A DNA stretch of 64,000 nt from Allantophomopsis cytisporea. Lineage: Eukaryota; Ascomycota; Leotiomycetes; Phacidiales; Phacidiaceae. The translations under genes were made by a program, and so were the position numbers. The DNA lies in assembly GCA_024752435.1 (NCBI GenBank), contig CP103037.1, positions 496,001 through 560,000 on the forward strand, given 5' to 3'. The notes under the pieces are model-generated. The model made no database searches. It was not told the DNA's origin and saw nothing but the letters and a program-made list of their open reading frames with translations. Numbering within the stretch: the stretch's first letter is position 1; every line of letters begins with the position of its first letter. Positions 10,811-22,999 of the stretch are shown in pieces.

Positions 10811-12325
10811 ATGCTCGCATCCCCTCTTATTTCGGTACTAGGAAAGGATCCGGAAAGAGAAAACAGAATCAATGCAAACTCGTTTCAGCAGGATGCAATA
10901 GTCACTTCTCATGGTTGGCAGTATGCTGCATTCTACTCAGTATCGCAATATTCCAGTAGACACTTTCCGATATATGTTCATCTTTCCCGGAGACAACTAA
11001 AAATTTCAAGAAATGAAGGAATTGCGTCGTCGAGATGGCAGACCATAATATTTGAGGACTATGAGCAGACTGCAGATGATGGACATAACACAATATCTAT
11101 TGGGATTTGTGAGGGCGATGGAACTATTCATCTCGCCTTTGATCATCATTGTGATAGGTGAAACATCTTCGTACTCGAACTTATAAGATTGGTAATTAAT
11201 GATACGTAGACTGCACTTTCGAATTTCACGACTCGGCGTAGCTCTTGACCCAAACGCTTTCATCTGGCATCCAAATCTCTTCTCAGAAGCCCAAAATTCT
11301 CTTCCCGGCATGATTACGACTTCACTATTAAAGGAAGTCACATATCCTCGATTTGTTAAAACGGGAGATGACATGCTCCTATCATGGAGGATCGGAAAGT
11401 ATGTATCTCCTCATCTAGTAGATTCCCAACTAATCACATAAAGGGCGGGAGCGGGATCTGACGTATTGGCACAATACTCTTCACAGACGCAAATTTATAA
11501 GTTCCTAGGCACGCACCTTACTGGCGTCTCCAACAATCCATATATCAACGGCATAGACTACGCTTCCAATCGTGTGCATATTTCTTGGACATACAGACGG
11601 TTCTTCGCATACGACGAGGCAAACGATATTGCTTCCACATTGCACAAAGCACAAGCTGGCCCAAATGGTCCAGAGAATAACTACGACTTGAACTACGCCT
11701 ACTCAGACAATCGAGGTCTGAGTTGGTACAATACCCTTGGGGAGAAGATTGGCATGATGACCTACGGTCAAAGTAGCGAGAAGACTATCTTACCTACTTC
11801 GAAGGGTATTCGTGTTTTCGAATTACCAATGGGGAGTGGTATTTTGAATCAGGAGGGACAATGCACGGACTCAAGAGGCGGCTTTTATGTCTTGAATCGA
11901 GAGGATCTCACGGGGGAGGAGAGATGGATAATTTATTCGAGACGAGCCTCTGGTATGTTTGCACCCTTGAAAGCTTTTGAACCAAGCTGAATAGTAAAGG
12001 CGAGTGGAACAAGACTGTTGTTGAGACAGGAGATCTTAGGCCGACGAACACGGGCTCGAGGGGCAGTGTTTGTGCGCATGGCAATGACTTGTACTTGATC
12101 TTGCCAGGAAATTATAATTCTTCGTTGAACATATTCATCGCACGTATCGGGGATAAGATGTTAAACTTTAAAAGAATTTGGTCGGCGGATGGCTATGATG
12201 GAGAGCCACTGTATGATGTTCATCGTCTACAAGATGACCATGTACTTTCCGTATTCACAAGAACTCAAAGGAATGTGGACGGAGAAAGAAATGTTGTGGT
12301 TCTCGATTTCCATTTAAATCCATAA
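10811..12325 (+). CDS. BNR_4 beta-propeller protein, putative polysaccharide lyase/rhamnosidase-like enzyme
   Basis: Four exons (10811-11157, 11210-11398, 11444-11952, 12000-12325) give 456 aa. The product fits the BNR repeat-containing family PF15892: a beta-propeller with the N-terminal QDAIVTSHGWQYAAFY strand pair, the signature ISIGICEGDGTIHLAFDHHC, EVTYPRFV, and later HISWTYRR, NYDLNYAYSDNRGLSW and DSRGGFYVLNRE. Characterised propellers that I associate with this fold include GH145/PL27 enzymes removing terminal rhamnose from Rha-alpha-1,4-GlcA, and some ulvan lyases. Assignment to any CAZy family here is inference. There is no signal peptide, so it should act in the cytosol. It is divergent from a sugar symporter and followed 600 bp downstream by a GH79 gene, which supports a role in glycan breakdown. 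The exon 3 acceptor (AAG) is weak but phase-consistent. Confidence 0.82.
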
Positions 12326-12939
12326 ATTATCTTTAAGCGACTCGAAATCACAGCTCTGTACTCTTCCCGAATACAGATTATTAGTGAGAGAAGATGATTG
12401 ACTTATGATATACATCTATCTTTCAACAGCCTTCACTCTCAAAACAAAGCCATCAAACATATAGTGCAGCTCAATTTGAGCGACGCCACGTACAATGTCC
12501 TTGTAAATCATCATGCAATGAATGGAAACCGTACGTTTAAGGATAGTGGAAAGTATATTGTACCAAATATGATCGCTGGATCACTGTGCAAACGAATAGC
12601 GTACATTTCCGGTATTCCAATTCGACACCGGGCGTGGAACTTCGCTCATTTCTTATGATGATCTTCAAGCTCCTCGTTCATCGCCAAAGTAAAGACCGAC
12701 CTTCGGGGACAGTCAAGGTGGAACTCATGAAAAACATGGCCGGTTTGTGGTTAGGTTAAGTAATGCAGCTGAATCTGCCGGCATTCTGCAAAACGGCACA
12801 ATGGCTACAATATCAGCCGGCGGGGAATGGATTAGATCTAATAGGGTTTTGCTGCAGGTCCCGTATTTATAATATCCATAGACGTATCTGTGCAATTCTC
12901 TAAAATCTTGACAACTATTTGAACTGGAACAATCTCATC
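12326..12939. other. Intergenic spacer with GH79 promoter
   Basis: A plus-strand open frame at 12398-12658 has no recognisable motif. The sequence before the GH79 start has an AT-rich TATTTATAAT element near 12865, about 75 bp upstream of the ATG, a plausible TATA region. Nothing else is evident. Confidence 0.45.
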
Positions 12940-14809
12940 ATGTTTTTTTATAAACTGTGTGCAGTGCTTGCGCTACTGTCATTGGCAGATGCGGCGACTA
13001 CAACGTTTACCATTCCATCAGCGGCACCGACTTCTGCAGTTGGATTAGACTCAGCACCAGTAGCTCTCTCGTAAGTTTTTTGCCGTTAATAGATGAAATC
13101 TGAAGACTAAAATATTGAATACCATAGTTTAGAGTTCTTTGCTCTCCCCTCTTATTTCACTAATGTCTCGACGACTTTCCAGTGCATGGAAAATCTCAAA
13201 ACGCTTACCAATATCTCAACACCGGTTCGCGTCGGCGGTACCACACAGTAAGTGTGTTTTGTTTGTCAATGGCTATCGACATAATGCCGTATGCGAGAAT
13301 GGCGAAACGATGCATGATATGGAAATTGAGGTTATATCAGTAACTTTTCGGTGTCGACTTAGCGTGCTGACGAGAACATCACATCAGAGATCGTGCAGTC
13401 TATGATCCCGACCTCAATGCTTATGTTTCTTATACATTACCGTCGGGGGCAACGGCACCTTCAAATCTAACCTTCGGCCCTTCATTCATGACTTTAGCTG
13501 GAACATACGATGGTTTGACAGTTATGGGTACAAAAGTCCGAATTTGAGCATCTTCCACGCGCTTACAAAAATCACAAGGTCTCAACAGAGGGCACGAAAA
13601 CTTCACAAACACTATCGAAGCCGCCAAAATCGCTTTTTCGGAGATCTCGACCCTCCAATCAATTGAATTAGGAAACGAACCAGACCGTAAGCTTGAATTC
13701 TCCATTAGTTATAGAATATACTGACCGTTAGGCAGTATACCTCAGTGATGGGCAGAAAATAGCTACAGATACTGGAGTTTGGACGTCTGCTAAAGATGCT
13801 GCCTCCGAAGCCTCCTGGCAGATTTCGGTGGGAGAAGCCTTGGGCAAGACAAGCTTCATTCAGGCTGGCAACTTTGTCTCCAATCCTCCAACATGGGGTG
13901 CTGCTGAGCTAATCAGCAGTGAGAACTCATCAGCATTCCAATATATTTCCGACTTCTCCCATCATGATTGTAAGTTTGATCTACCGTGTCCAAGACTTAG
14001 CCGTAACGGAAGAACATTAACGACAAGACATCAGATCCACAAAGTGGTGGAGCAGACAGCACCTCTGTCAATCTCACTCTACTTATGAGTCATGAGTCGA
14101 TCGTCGATAATATTGCAATCTATGACACAGATGTAGCCGCTACAAATACTCAAGGCTTCGAATACGTGATGGGCGAGACGAACTCTGTGTCTGGTGGCGG
14201 CGCAGCATCTATCAGTTCAACGTTCGGGGCAGCACTGTGGGTATTGGATTACACGTTAAATGCCGTTGCCATAAATATAAAGCGGCTTTACTTTCACCAC
14301 GGAACAGTAGGATATTGTAGGTCTCTTTGATGTATACTACTGGGGTAATGCTAAATTTTGCAGGCTATTACTGCTGGTTTGGCAATAGTACTGTCTTTGC
14401 GCCTTACTACGGCGCTTATATGGCCGCATCATTCCTCGCGGGTGGTGCGTCTATCGCGGTGCTTGATGATGGCATAAGTCCATATGGTGGATATGTTGTG
14501 TTTTCTGGAGATAAAACCCCGTTCAAGGTCCTTTTGTACAACTCAGATTATTACGATGGGAATGGTGATCGCTCGTCACAGACAATCGTTCTAAATGGTC
14601 TAACGACGGCAACAGTCTCGGCGAAGAGGCTTACCGCATTTTCAGCTACAAGTACGCAGTCTGGCGGAGACATAAGCTTTGGCGGTCAAAATTTTGAAGA
14701 TGCCACGTGCGATATTGAAGGCACCGAGGTGCTGGAAGTGACTAGTGTTACAGACGGACGGGCTGCATTTCAACTTGCTTCATCGGAGGCACTTTTACTC
14801 TTAATATGA
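12940..14809 (+). CDS. Secreted GH79 beta-glucuronidase-like glycoside hydrolase
   Basis: Seven exons (12940-13070, 13138-13257, 13388-13527, 13579-13686, 13736-13969, 14035-14316, 14364-14809) give 486 aa. A signal peptide covers residues 1-19 (MFFYKLCAVLALLSLADA). The (beta/alpha)8 domain carries VRVGGTTQDRA, GLNRGHENFTNTIEAAK, the acid/base motif ELGNEPD (Glu164) and the nucleophile motif MGETNSVSGGG (Glu292). The C-terminal beta-sandwich domain (GH79C type) starts after FHHGTVGYCYYCWFG and includes APYYGAYMAA. Fungal relatives are endo/exo-acting on glucuronate or 4-O-methyl-glucuronate ends of arabinogalactan proteins; other members are heparanase-like. The intron 3 donor was placed at ATGG/GTACAA because it restores the family sequence VMGLNRG. 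Between a BNR_4 propeller and a GH31 enzyme, it is the only visibly secreted enzyme of the block. Confidence 0.9.
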
Positions 14810-15309
14810 GTAGAGCAAGAATCTACTACGTACAACACTCTAAAAATGGGCATTCAATGCACATTTTGGGGTTTGGTGTTGATTTATGGGAGTTTACTTT
14901 ATTTTACTCAAAGTAGAATAACTCGGACCTCTTCGCAATCTTGCTGAAAGTTCAGCCAAAGACCAGCCCACCTGATCTGTGTTCTTTCAGAGTGTTATGT
15001 CTTCTTCCAATTCGAGTATTCTGGCATAACGCCGTGAAGGAACCACGCCTTAACATGCCAAATTTGAAGCGATAATAAGGAGTAAGATAGGTAACCGCGT
15101 CTCCCATTTGATGCTGCAGTCCAGTCGAGGATGGGGTTGTGATTTTAACAAGCAAATCCGATCACTATGAAATATTTAAAGTTGTATAGCAAAATTTTCA
15201 GCAACAATGTTAATTTAATGTCTCAACACTTCTTTCCAGCTACATCTTTCGTTTTTTATTACAACCAAATGTTTCATCCCAATCCCAAAATCGAATATTG
15301 CGTGAATTT
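14810..15309. other. Convergent intergenic spacer
   Basis: The 500 bp between the 3' ends of the GH79 (+) and GH31 (-) genes hold no supported gene, only AT-rich presumed 3' untranslated sequence. Confidence 0.5.
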
Positions 15310-17345
15310 TCAACTCTCCTTCTCCCGGACGAAAACTGGCATGCTCTCAATTGGGCAGTCAACCTCGACATCATCTCCACCCTTATATGTTTTCTTATTA
15401 CCCCAGAGCTTCCAAGAAGAACCTTTAGGCAGGTATGCCTTGATCTTTCGTTGCTGGGCTTTCAGGACGGGTACGACCAGATACTTATCACCAAACATAT
15501 ATTGTGTTTCAACTTCCCAGCAGCGACTATCCTGGGGAAATACGTAGAAAAGTGCTCGTATGACCGGAGTTCCCTTCTCACTTGCTGCCTTCATCAAACT
15601 CCTTGTATACGAGCGCATCTCCTCTCTAATGTCAATGTACTTAGCACAAATCTTGTAAACGTCTTCGCCATACGACCAAATTTCATTAGCAGCACCCGAA
15701 GCCGTGGGCTGGCCTTCCGGTTTGGGTTCTCGATCGCCATGAAGTCTCATCACCGGGCAAAAGGTACCCCACTGGAACCAGCGAACAAATAGTTCTCTGA
15801 AGGCTGGATCATCTGGATTCCCTCCGTGAAAGCCGCCGATGTCGGTAGTCCACCAGGGAATTCCAGCCAGTCCCATGTTTAGACCGGCAGCGAGCTGGTT
15901 TCGATAGCTGTCCCAAGATGAGGCAATGTCGCCACTCCATACCAAGGTGCCGTACTTTTGACTGCCAGCCCATGCACATCGAAGCAAATTGACGATGTTC
16001 TTTTGCCCCTCAGCTTCCATGCCCTCGTAGAAGGCTCTTGCATATTCTTTAGGATAGATGTTGCCGATTTGGATATTGGAGCCTGCGTGATATCGGTAAA
16101 TGTCGAAGTCGTAGATGGAATACTCGGGTTCGGCCTCATCCAGCCAAAAGACTTTGATTCCATGCTTGTAGTAATTTTCCTTGGCTTTGGACCAAATGAA
16201 TTGCCGAGCCTCAGGATTCGTCGCATCGAAATGGGTTATGTCTCCGTCACACTGCATGGCCACTCGTACACCTCGATCGTGACGAATCAAAAGTCCTTTC
16301 TCAAGCATTTCAGGATAATTCTCCGACTTGTTCTCCACGGTTGGCCATATCGACACCATCAGCTCTACCTTCATCTCTCTTAATTCTTTGACCATGGCGT
16401 CTACACATCAACTCAGAATTTGAAATCAGAAATCAATAAAGCAGATATCTGAGCGCGTGACTTACCGGGATCAGGGAAGAACGTTGGATCGAATTTCCAC
16501 TCTCCCTGATACTTCCAATGGAAAAAGTCGATGACGATAAGATCAAGAGGCACATTACGGCGTCTGTACTCTCTGGCGACATCAAGAACCTGCTCTTGAT
16601 TCCAGTAACGAAGCTTACACTGCCAGAATCCAAGTCCGTATTCCGGCATCATTGGAACATAGCCAGTCACCGAAGCGTAAGCCTCCTCAATCTCGGCCGG
16701 CGTATCTCCAGCGATAACCCAATAATCCAAAATTCTGGTTGAGTAAGCCTCGAAGCTCATCGTATTCTTCCCCAGCACAGCTCTGCCAATACCAGGATTG
16801 TTCCAGAGAAAGCCATAACCGAGAGATGAGAGAGCAAAAGGGACGCTGGCTTGCGAGTTGCGATGTGCTAATTCTATGTCCGTCCCCTTGAGATTCAGAT
16901 AGGGTTGTTGGTATTGGCCCATACCGTAAATTTTCTCATTGGGATTTACCGACTCAAATCTCATGGTCAGATGAAAATCACCGGCAAGAATTGGCTTGAA
17001 CTCGCGCGCTTCAATAGTGAGAGCACTGCACTTTGGATCCGTGAGGTCGAGTCGATGTCTAGCATATTCTTCAAGCAGGATTTCACCTTTGGAATTGTAG
17101 ATGATAATTTTGCCGCGTTGCGAGATGGTAGCCTTAATTTTACCACTGGAAATTCTGGCTTCAGTGTCCTTCGATATCTTAATGGTAGGCTTTGGGGAAG
17201 CTTTCTGCAGAAGCGCCCAATCCTCCAATGGCATCTGGGCTAGCTTCGTGGCTCGAACTCGTAACGCGTTCTCGCCCCATGCCTCAATCCAAAGAATCTG
17301 ATCGTCATATTTAAAAATAAGCTTGTTCTCGTCTTCGAACAACAT
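15310..17345 (-). CDS. GH31 alpha-xylosidase-like glycoside hydrolase, cytosolic
   Basis: Two exons (17345-16466 and 16400-15310) give 656 aa. The N-terminal beta-sandwich (residues about 1-230) leads into a (beta/alpha)8 barrel. GH31 landmarks: IYGMGQYQ, GFLWNNPGIG, GFWQCKLRYWNQEQVLDVAR, the nucleophile loop KVFWLDEAEPE (Asp381), NLLRCAWAGSQKYGTLVWSGD with acid/base Asp451, then IPWWTTDIGGFHGG, RWFQWGTFCPVMRLHG and FGDKYLVVPVL. The DEAEPE version of the nucleophile loop and the overall architecture fit alpha-xylosidases better than alpha-glucosidases, though some members release other sugars. There is no signal peptide, so it would cleave imported oligosaccharides in the cytosol. Both catalytic acids are intact. 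The gene lies downstream of the Zn2Cys6 regulator on the same strand but 1.27 kb away, so it has its own promoter. Confidence 0.92.
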
Positions 17346-18610
17346 TATTTCACCAAATTCAATCGAAGCAGAGGAGATTCTGTTTGATGAGGGATGCGGT
17401 CAAGCTGGAATTCGATGAAGCTATATAGACGATGCGTTGATTGCTGTTACTTCCGATTCTCGAAACTCTCCGATGCATGATTGAACCCCGCTGTCGATCC
17501 TTTCTCTGTTCTGATGATTTCAAGCAAGCTAAGTTACAATGCCTCCATATATTCGTATTCAGCCTGAAAAGCAACTACCGAGCCCCCACGTATGATAGAC
17601 GAATATATAGATTCCGGATTACCTGTTTTGGTAAACATCTGTTGAGAAGCATTCAAAATGATCTGACCATAGTTCTGATAACGTATCAGAATCTGCAGGT
17701 CTGCCTAGAGACAATGCGTGTCAGATAAATCACCATCTTGACTCACATGTTGTGGTCGAGAGTGCTCATCGCTGTTCGGTAGAAACTACCCAGACCCTTA
17801 AGGTATGATGATGGTTGGAACATTAGCGATGATTAGCGTATATGACATCGACGCTTACCCTATGAACTGGTCCAACAGACCAACGCTGTTGGTCAACTAT
17901 TGTACCTTTTTAGATGAGTTGAAGAAAGTATAGGAGCTGCATCCAATCATACTCTCATACTGAGTATCATTTGCATAAAAATCAGAACATCGATCAAATA
18001 TGTGTGTATTTTTTTCATGGTCAAGTCGTTAGTGCCTAGATTAAGGTAATTATATATGTTAGTCAAGGCCAGGAAAGCTCTGGCGAAATGGTAACGATAC
18101 TTGTGGCTAAGACGCTACTCTACAAAGTCAAGCCCCTCAATCGTGGACGACCATCTACCGATTTCGGGATAAATGCGAATAATGGTGAATTCGATGTGAA
18201 ATCGAGAGTTTACTAAGACAGATTTGGTCTTTCCTGTCATAAGTGGATCTTTCGCCCAAGAAATATGAAGTTATGCTTGGATTGACTTGTGGTTAGTATT
18301 TGGCACATGAAATGTCTTCTTGCAAACAACGTAAAACCCTCAACTTCCCTTCATATGAGGCCATCGTTCAGTCACGAAGGCATGGGGTATAAGAACCGTT
18401 ATAGGCTAGTGGATACACAGAAAGTAGGGCGTCGTGATTGATTGAATAATAATTGAAGATAGATACATGAATCAGAGAAGATGCATGGGAATGTCAACAA
18501 TGGAAGTTGTACTTGGACTGTGTATCCAGAGAGTACATAAATTGAAAGATCTGATATACATTGGCGGGTATTGCAACTCGATATAGGGAGCCCGGTATGC
18601 AGAATCGGCT
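17346..18610. other. Promoter and spacer upstream of GH31
   Basis: About 1.27 kb between the GH31 start and the 3' end of the regulator, both on the minus strand. Small open frames (for example 17441-17728 plus) overlap a likely 5' leader and are not supported as genes. No repeat or RNA gene seen. Confidence 0.5.
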
Positions 18611-21208
18611 TCAAGGTAATGTGTCATAGATCTCGACCTGCCGCAAAAGTGCATCCCAATCATTGCCACTCAAGTCCACATCAAAATTGAAAGTCTCCGT
18701 CCAGCTATATGGATCATACATATTCTGGAGCCCAGCCCATGGGTCATTGAAGTCGTCTTGAACAACCTGATCGGCTGATTGCGGTGCCGGTTGTGCATAA
18801 ACTCTCGATATATCTGTAGCTGCAGGCTCAGGTGTATTACTGGGCTTGTCCATTTCTACTACCCCGCGTTCCCATAGGAAGCCAACAGCATCAGCGGTAT
18901 CTTCGCTAGCAGTGTTTACAGCTTTACGGCCCTGTTCAGCATTTACCGAAGCAGTCCCGTTCTTCCACTTTTTCAATATTCCTCTTAACTGCTCGAGTCC
19001 TGTCTTGGCAATGGTGCTCTCCTTTTCACTCTTCTCGAGAAGTCGGAAACATTCCATGATTTCTTCTCTCTTCTCCCTCTTCCGAGGTTCATCGACGGTG
19101 AAGCAGAAATCCATGACCAGAATGATTGTTGCCTGGTTGATGCAAAGTGTCAGCAATTATACTTATCGGAAAGAGGCTTGAAGGCCTAGGCCACTTGTTC
19201 GGTTGCATAAGAATTATCACTTACCACGAACAGATGATGTGTGATAGTCCATACTCGTTGCGGATCTATGCCACTGAAGTCGCTCATGATATCCGTTGCC
19301 ATTGCGATAACAGTACGAGATGAACGAAGACACACTGTGCGACTGTATTCAAACCGTGGGTCGTGGGTTCCTTTTGAAAGCCATGGGCGATGCAGTCGGC
19401 ATACTCGTGTATGTAACCCAACTTGTCCCATATCACGTTGAGATGCAATGTACGGACGTGCAGCGATGATGTCCTTGCTCTTAGCTTTGCTGTCTGGATC
19501 CATCTTAAAGCATGTAGGAACACGGTCGAACATTTCAAGAAGCAACTGATCAAATTCAAGCACTGTAGAGTATGGCAACTTCTCAACATCCGTTTTCAAA
19601 CTCGTTGCTGCATCTACCAGGCTACGAAAGATCTCCGACATTTTTGCTCGGAAAATGAAGTAAGTCATTTCTGTTGGGACTAACTCGGGTTTCACTGAGG
19701 TGAGTGATTCATCATCTGCATTAGCAGGCATGTCCGTTTCCATTTGTTGTGGATGAACCATATATCTGTGCGGTTTTAGTCTACAATACTCTGGGGATTC
19801 CTGGTATAGGAGTTTGGAGCTTACATGCCAGCTTGGGCTCCACTCATATATGTCAGAAGCCTGCGAAGTTTGAGTCAACATAGATTGCAAAGGATGTATC
19901 ACCACTCACCAATCAGTGCTAGCGATATGCCACCAAATTCTCCTCTTGACTTCAAGAGTAGTGATGTCATGCTCTTGTGTCTTGCGTTTCGCTTTATTTT
20001 CTGGAGTATCAATTCGATGTAAACCCAGAGCATGGGCAATGGTGAGCGATGTGGCTCGGACGGTACTAAACGTTGCTGTTGCTCCAAGGTTTGGTAATAA
20101 ATGTTGAGATAGCTATTTAGGTCATTTTTAGAAACCATAAAATCGTTTCAGAGGGTTAATTACCAAAATCAATGCTTGTAGAGATACAATTGTCGGGTTT
20201 GTCAGGTAATCAGCGGCTACCAAGCACTCTTGGCTGAAAGATACCCAGTCGTCGAAGCACATTCCGTGTAGCTCATCACTGCTTAGTTCTCCTAATGACG
20301 ATGGGGAGAAATATGCAGCTAAAGCTAAGATAGTCGTGATAAGTGCAAGGTGATCATAAGGTGGCATCCGTGTTCGAGTCAAGACTTCATACACTTCATC
20401 AAGATGCTTTCTTACTGTTGGAACATGGATGATGTGATAGAGCCAATTGACTTTCGAAACGTAAAAGTCAAAAAGCGCTTTGGCTTGATTATGCGCAGGC
20501 AGGGTCTTGATTACTTGGCTTACGTCCATCGTAAGACTTGTGGACATCGGAAACGGCAAGGATGCTGTCTGAAACTTTCTCGCCAGAGGATGAGTAGAAG
20601 CCTATAGATAATTAGAGCTTCCTAGCAATAATGAAAATCGGCTCATGCTACAAAACACAAAGTTATGCTCATCTATGCGTAATAATGAACCTACATGTCT
20701 ATTCCTTTTTGGAAAACACGGCTTGTTCTCCATGGCGTCGCTTTCAAGCTGACTGGCTGTCCTTGATAATTCATCTTCTTCACCTCTTGCGTACTTCTCG
20801 CCTTATAACTTTCATGAGCAAGTGTTTTATTTCTCAATTCAAAGAAGTCATTAAAAAGTACATACTGGAGTCTCCTTCTTCGCTAAGAAGCTCATTTGAA
20901 AGGCCAAGCGCCGATGCACCTCGTGTACCCAGTAGTTCTTCAATCTTCTTCAAGCGAGCATCTATTGTCTGAAGATTAAGCTCGGGGCTAAAGGTAGCTG
21001 GAGGGCTGCCAGTAACGCCACGAGAGCCATCAGAGAATGAGCAGGCAATATTTCTTGCCTTACAGTTCGAACAGGGTTGTGTCCGATCGCATCTGAGTTT
21101 CTTGGTTCGACAAAGCACGCACGACACAGGGGTTTGGCGCCGGACCGCACCGTTCGCGGATCTCTTCATTCTAAGATATTTTTGATATGGTGGGAGGTTG
21201 AAAGACAA
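18611..21208 (-). CDS. Zn2Cys6 zinc-cluster transcription factor with fungal-specific regulatory domain
   Basis: Seven exons (21208-20866, 20801-20695, 20601-20164, 20112-19910, 19860-19825, 19765-19225, 19132-18611) give 729 aa. The DNA-binding zinc cluster has Cys30, 33, 40, 46, 49 and 56 (CVLCRTKKLRC, then CSNCKARNIAC), followed by a linker and a short heptad-rich region (IDARLKKIEELLG) for dimerisation. The regulatory middle-homology domain is clear: FDFYVSKVNWLYHIIHVPT, LVAADYL, LSQHLLPNLGATATFSTVR, SLTIAHALGLHRID, VKRRIWWHIASTDW and AGIYMVHPQQM. The C-terminus after residue 560 is acidic and ends in NDWDALLRQVEIYD, a plausible activation region. The alternative start at the second Met (residue 14) cannot be excluded. 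It is divergent from an MFS carrier and flanks the GH31 gene, so it is a candidate pathway-specific activator of the sugar block; targets are inferred. Confidence 0.92.
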
Positions 21209-21638
21209 GATGACACTCTAGTGCTCCATGGAGGAGAGTGGGAGTTGTTATATGCAGTCTGACATTTGGCCCGGATCTTCCACGGAGTTTCCATCTTGTG
21301 CCTGAAATGTAAGGCGTATAGTCCCATTATTTCACGTAAAGCCTCGAGTCTACCTATATCGAGATACAAAATAATGCTTTCATTTGTCAGAAACTAATTC
21401 CTGGTAAGACTTCACCATAATATTGGAGAGTATTGAGGTAAGATTCTATGGAGGCTCCATGGACCTGCTTTGTTCCAGTAAGTTGGTGTAGATGATACAC
21501 AGCCAACAGGTGAGTATATAGTCTCTCCTCGATCTTGTCTAAGTCATACAGTTCACAATAACAATATTGTATACTTGGTGACGACCCCCTTTGCTTGTGT
21601 TTACATTCAATCACTATTATCGTTATACTTTTGTCATC
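21209..21638. promoter_or_regulatory. Shared divergent promoter of zinc-cluster regulator and MCT-type carrier
   Basis: Only 430 bp separate the start codons of the regulator (-) and the MFS carrier (+), so regulation is probably coupled. I find no confidently assignable binding site beyond AT-rich core promoter sequence. Confidence 0.45.
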
Positions 21639-22999
21639 ATGGGTCACGAACAGAAAGATATTGAAGCTGGTAGCACCGCCGATGTCCAGTTGACTAAGCC
21701 AGAGAAAGAAAAGTCGTCAAGTGAATTCAAGTAAGTTGGCCAACATGAATTGCTAAATTGAATACTAATTCTCATTAGCGCGCGGTCAAGCCTTGTTCTA
21801 TTGGGAGCATGGGCAGCGATGTTTTGTTCAGTCGGATTTATCAATGCTTTTGGTGTATTTCAGGAGTACTATTCCACAACACTTTTGGTCACAAAATCCG
21901 CCTCTGAGATCTCCTGGCTGGGGTCCATACAACTTTTCCTAATGTTCGGTGGGACGCCTGCAGCGGGTATCTTGACGGATAAATACGGACCAAGAGTAAG
22001 CAAGCTCTCATTACTTTCAGAAAGTTTTGTTAATGATAATAGGCATGCCTTTGCGCAGCTTCTCTCAGCCTGTTAATCGCTACCTTCATGATGTCTCTTT
22101 GCACACAATACTACCAGCTTATTCTGGCTCAAGGAATCTTCATGGGAGCCAGCATGTCATTTCTCCTTGTTCCAACCATCGCTACAGTGTCTTATTACTT
22201 CAAGAATAGCCGTGGCTTTGCGCTTGGCATCACTGTTTCTGGATCATCTATTGGAGGTGTGATCTGGCCCATAGCTCTCCACCGACTTCTCAATGAGCTC
22301 AGTTTCGGCTGGACGGTCCGCATTTCTGGGTTCATCATGCTGCCGCTTCTCCTAAGCGCATGTCTCTTCATCCGCGTGCCAATTGTAACTGGCGATCATC
22401 CGAAGCTGAAGATAGACCCGAGCTGCCTCAAGAACTCTTCACTCATTCTCCTCGCTTGGGCTTTATTCTTTATTATTCTCGGCCTCTTTACGCTGTTCTT
22501 TTATATCACTTCCTATACTATATCATTGGGATTAGATGCCAACATGGCATTCTATATGGTTTCCATCATCAACGCTGCTAGTCTTTTTGGCCGTCTTCTA
22601 CCAGGATTTCTGGCTGACCGCTATGGCGCTTTCAACATTATGATTATCTCAGCTACAACTTCTGGTGTCGTTTGCACCTGTTGGACAAAAGCGACCACGA
22701 TACCGAGTATTGTTGTACTCTGCATTGCTTACGGGTTCGTATCTGGTGCTGTCATTAGTCTTCAGGGAACTTGTGCAGCTCAATTAGTAAAGCCAGAGCA
22801 ATATGGAATCGCCATGGGAGCTGTAATGGGCTTCTTTTCCATCGCTGGGCTAATTGGTACACCAATCAATGGTCAACTACTGGATACCGGTGGATATCTC
22901 GCTGTGTCTCTGTTCTCGGGTATCTCTCTACTGATAGGAGTCATCATTTTGTTATTTGCAAGGTTCAGAATCAACAAACAAGTGTTCGCTAGAGCCTAA
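21639..22999 (+). CDS. MFS monocarboxylate-type transporter
   Basis: Three exons (21639-21730, 21779-21995, 22043-22999) give 421 aa. The first cytosolic stretch is short and charged, then twelve helices follow. Family features of fungal MCT-like (TC 2.A.1.13) carriers: AWAAMFCSVGFINAFGVFQEYY in helix 1, LTDKYGPR in loop 2-3, YYQLILAQGIFMGASMSFL, SYYFKNSRGFALGITVSGSSIGG, and in the second half NAASLFGRLLPGFLADRYG and GYLAVSLFSG. Substrates of relatives include lactate, pyruvate, aldonates and riboflavin; the actual substrate cannot be read from sequence. Divergent transcription from the zinc-cluster gene suggests it belongs to the sugar block, perhaps moving an acidic product such as a uronate, which is inference. 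Confidence 0.88.

Noticed and set aside
12398..12658. Small gene between BNR_4 and GH79
   Set aside because: No motif, no signal peptide, and it lies where the 3' and 5' untranslated regions are expected.
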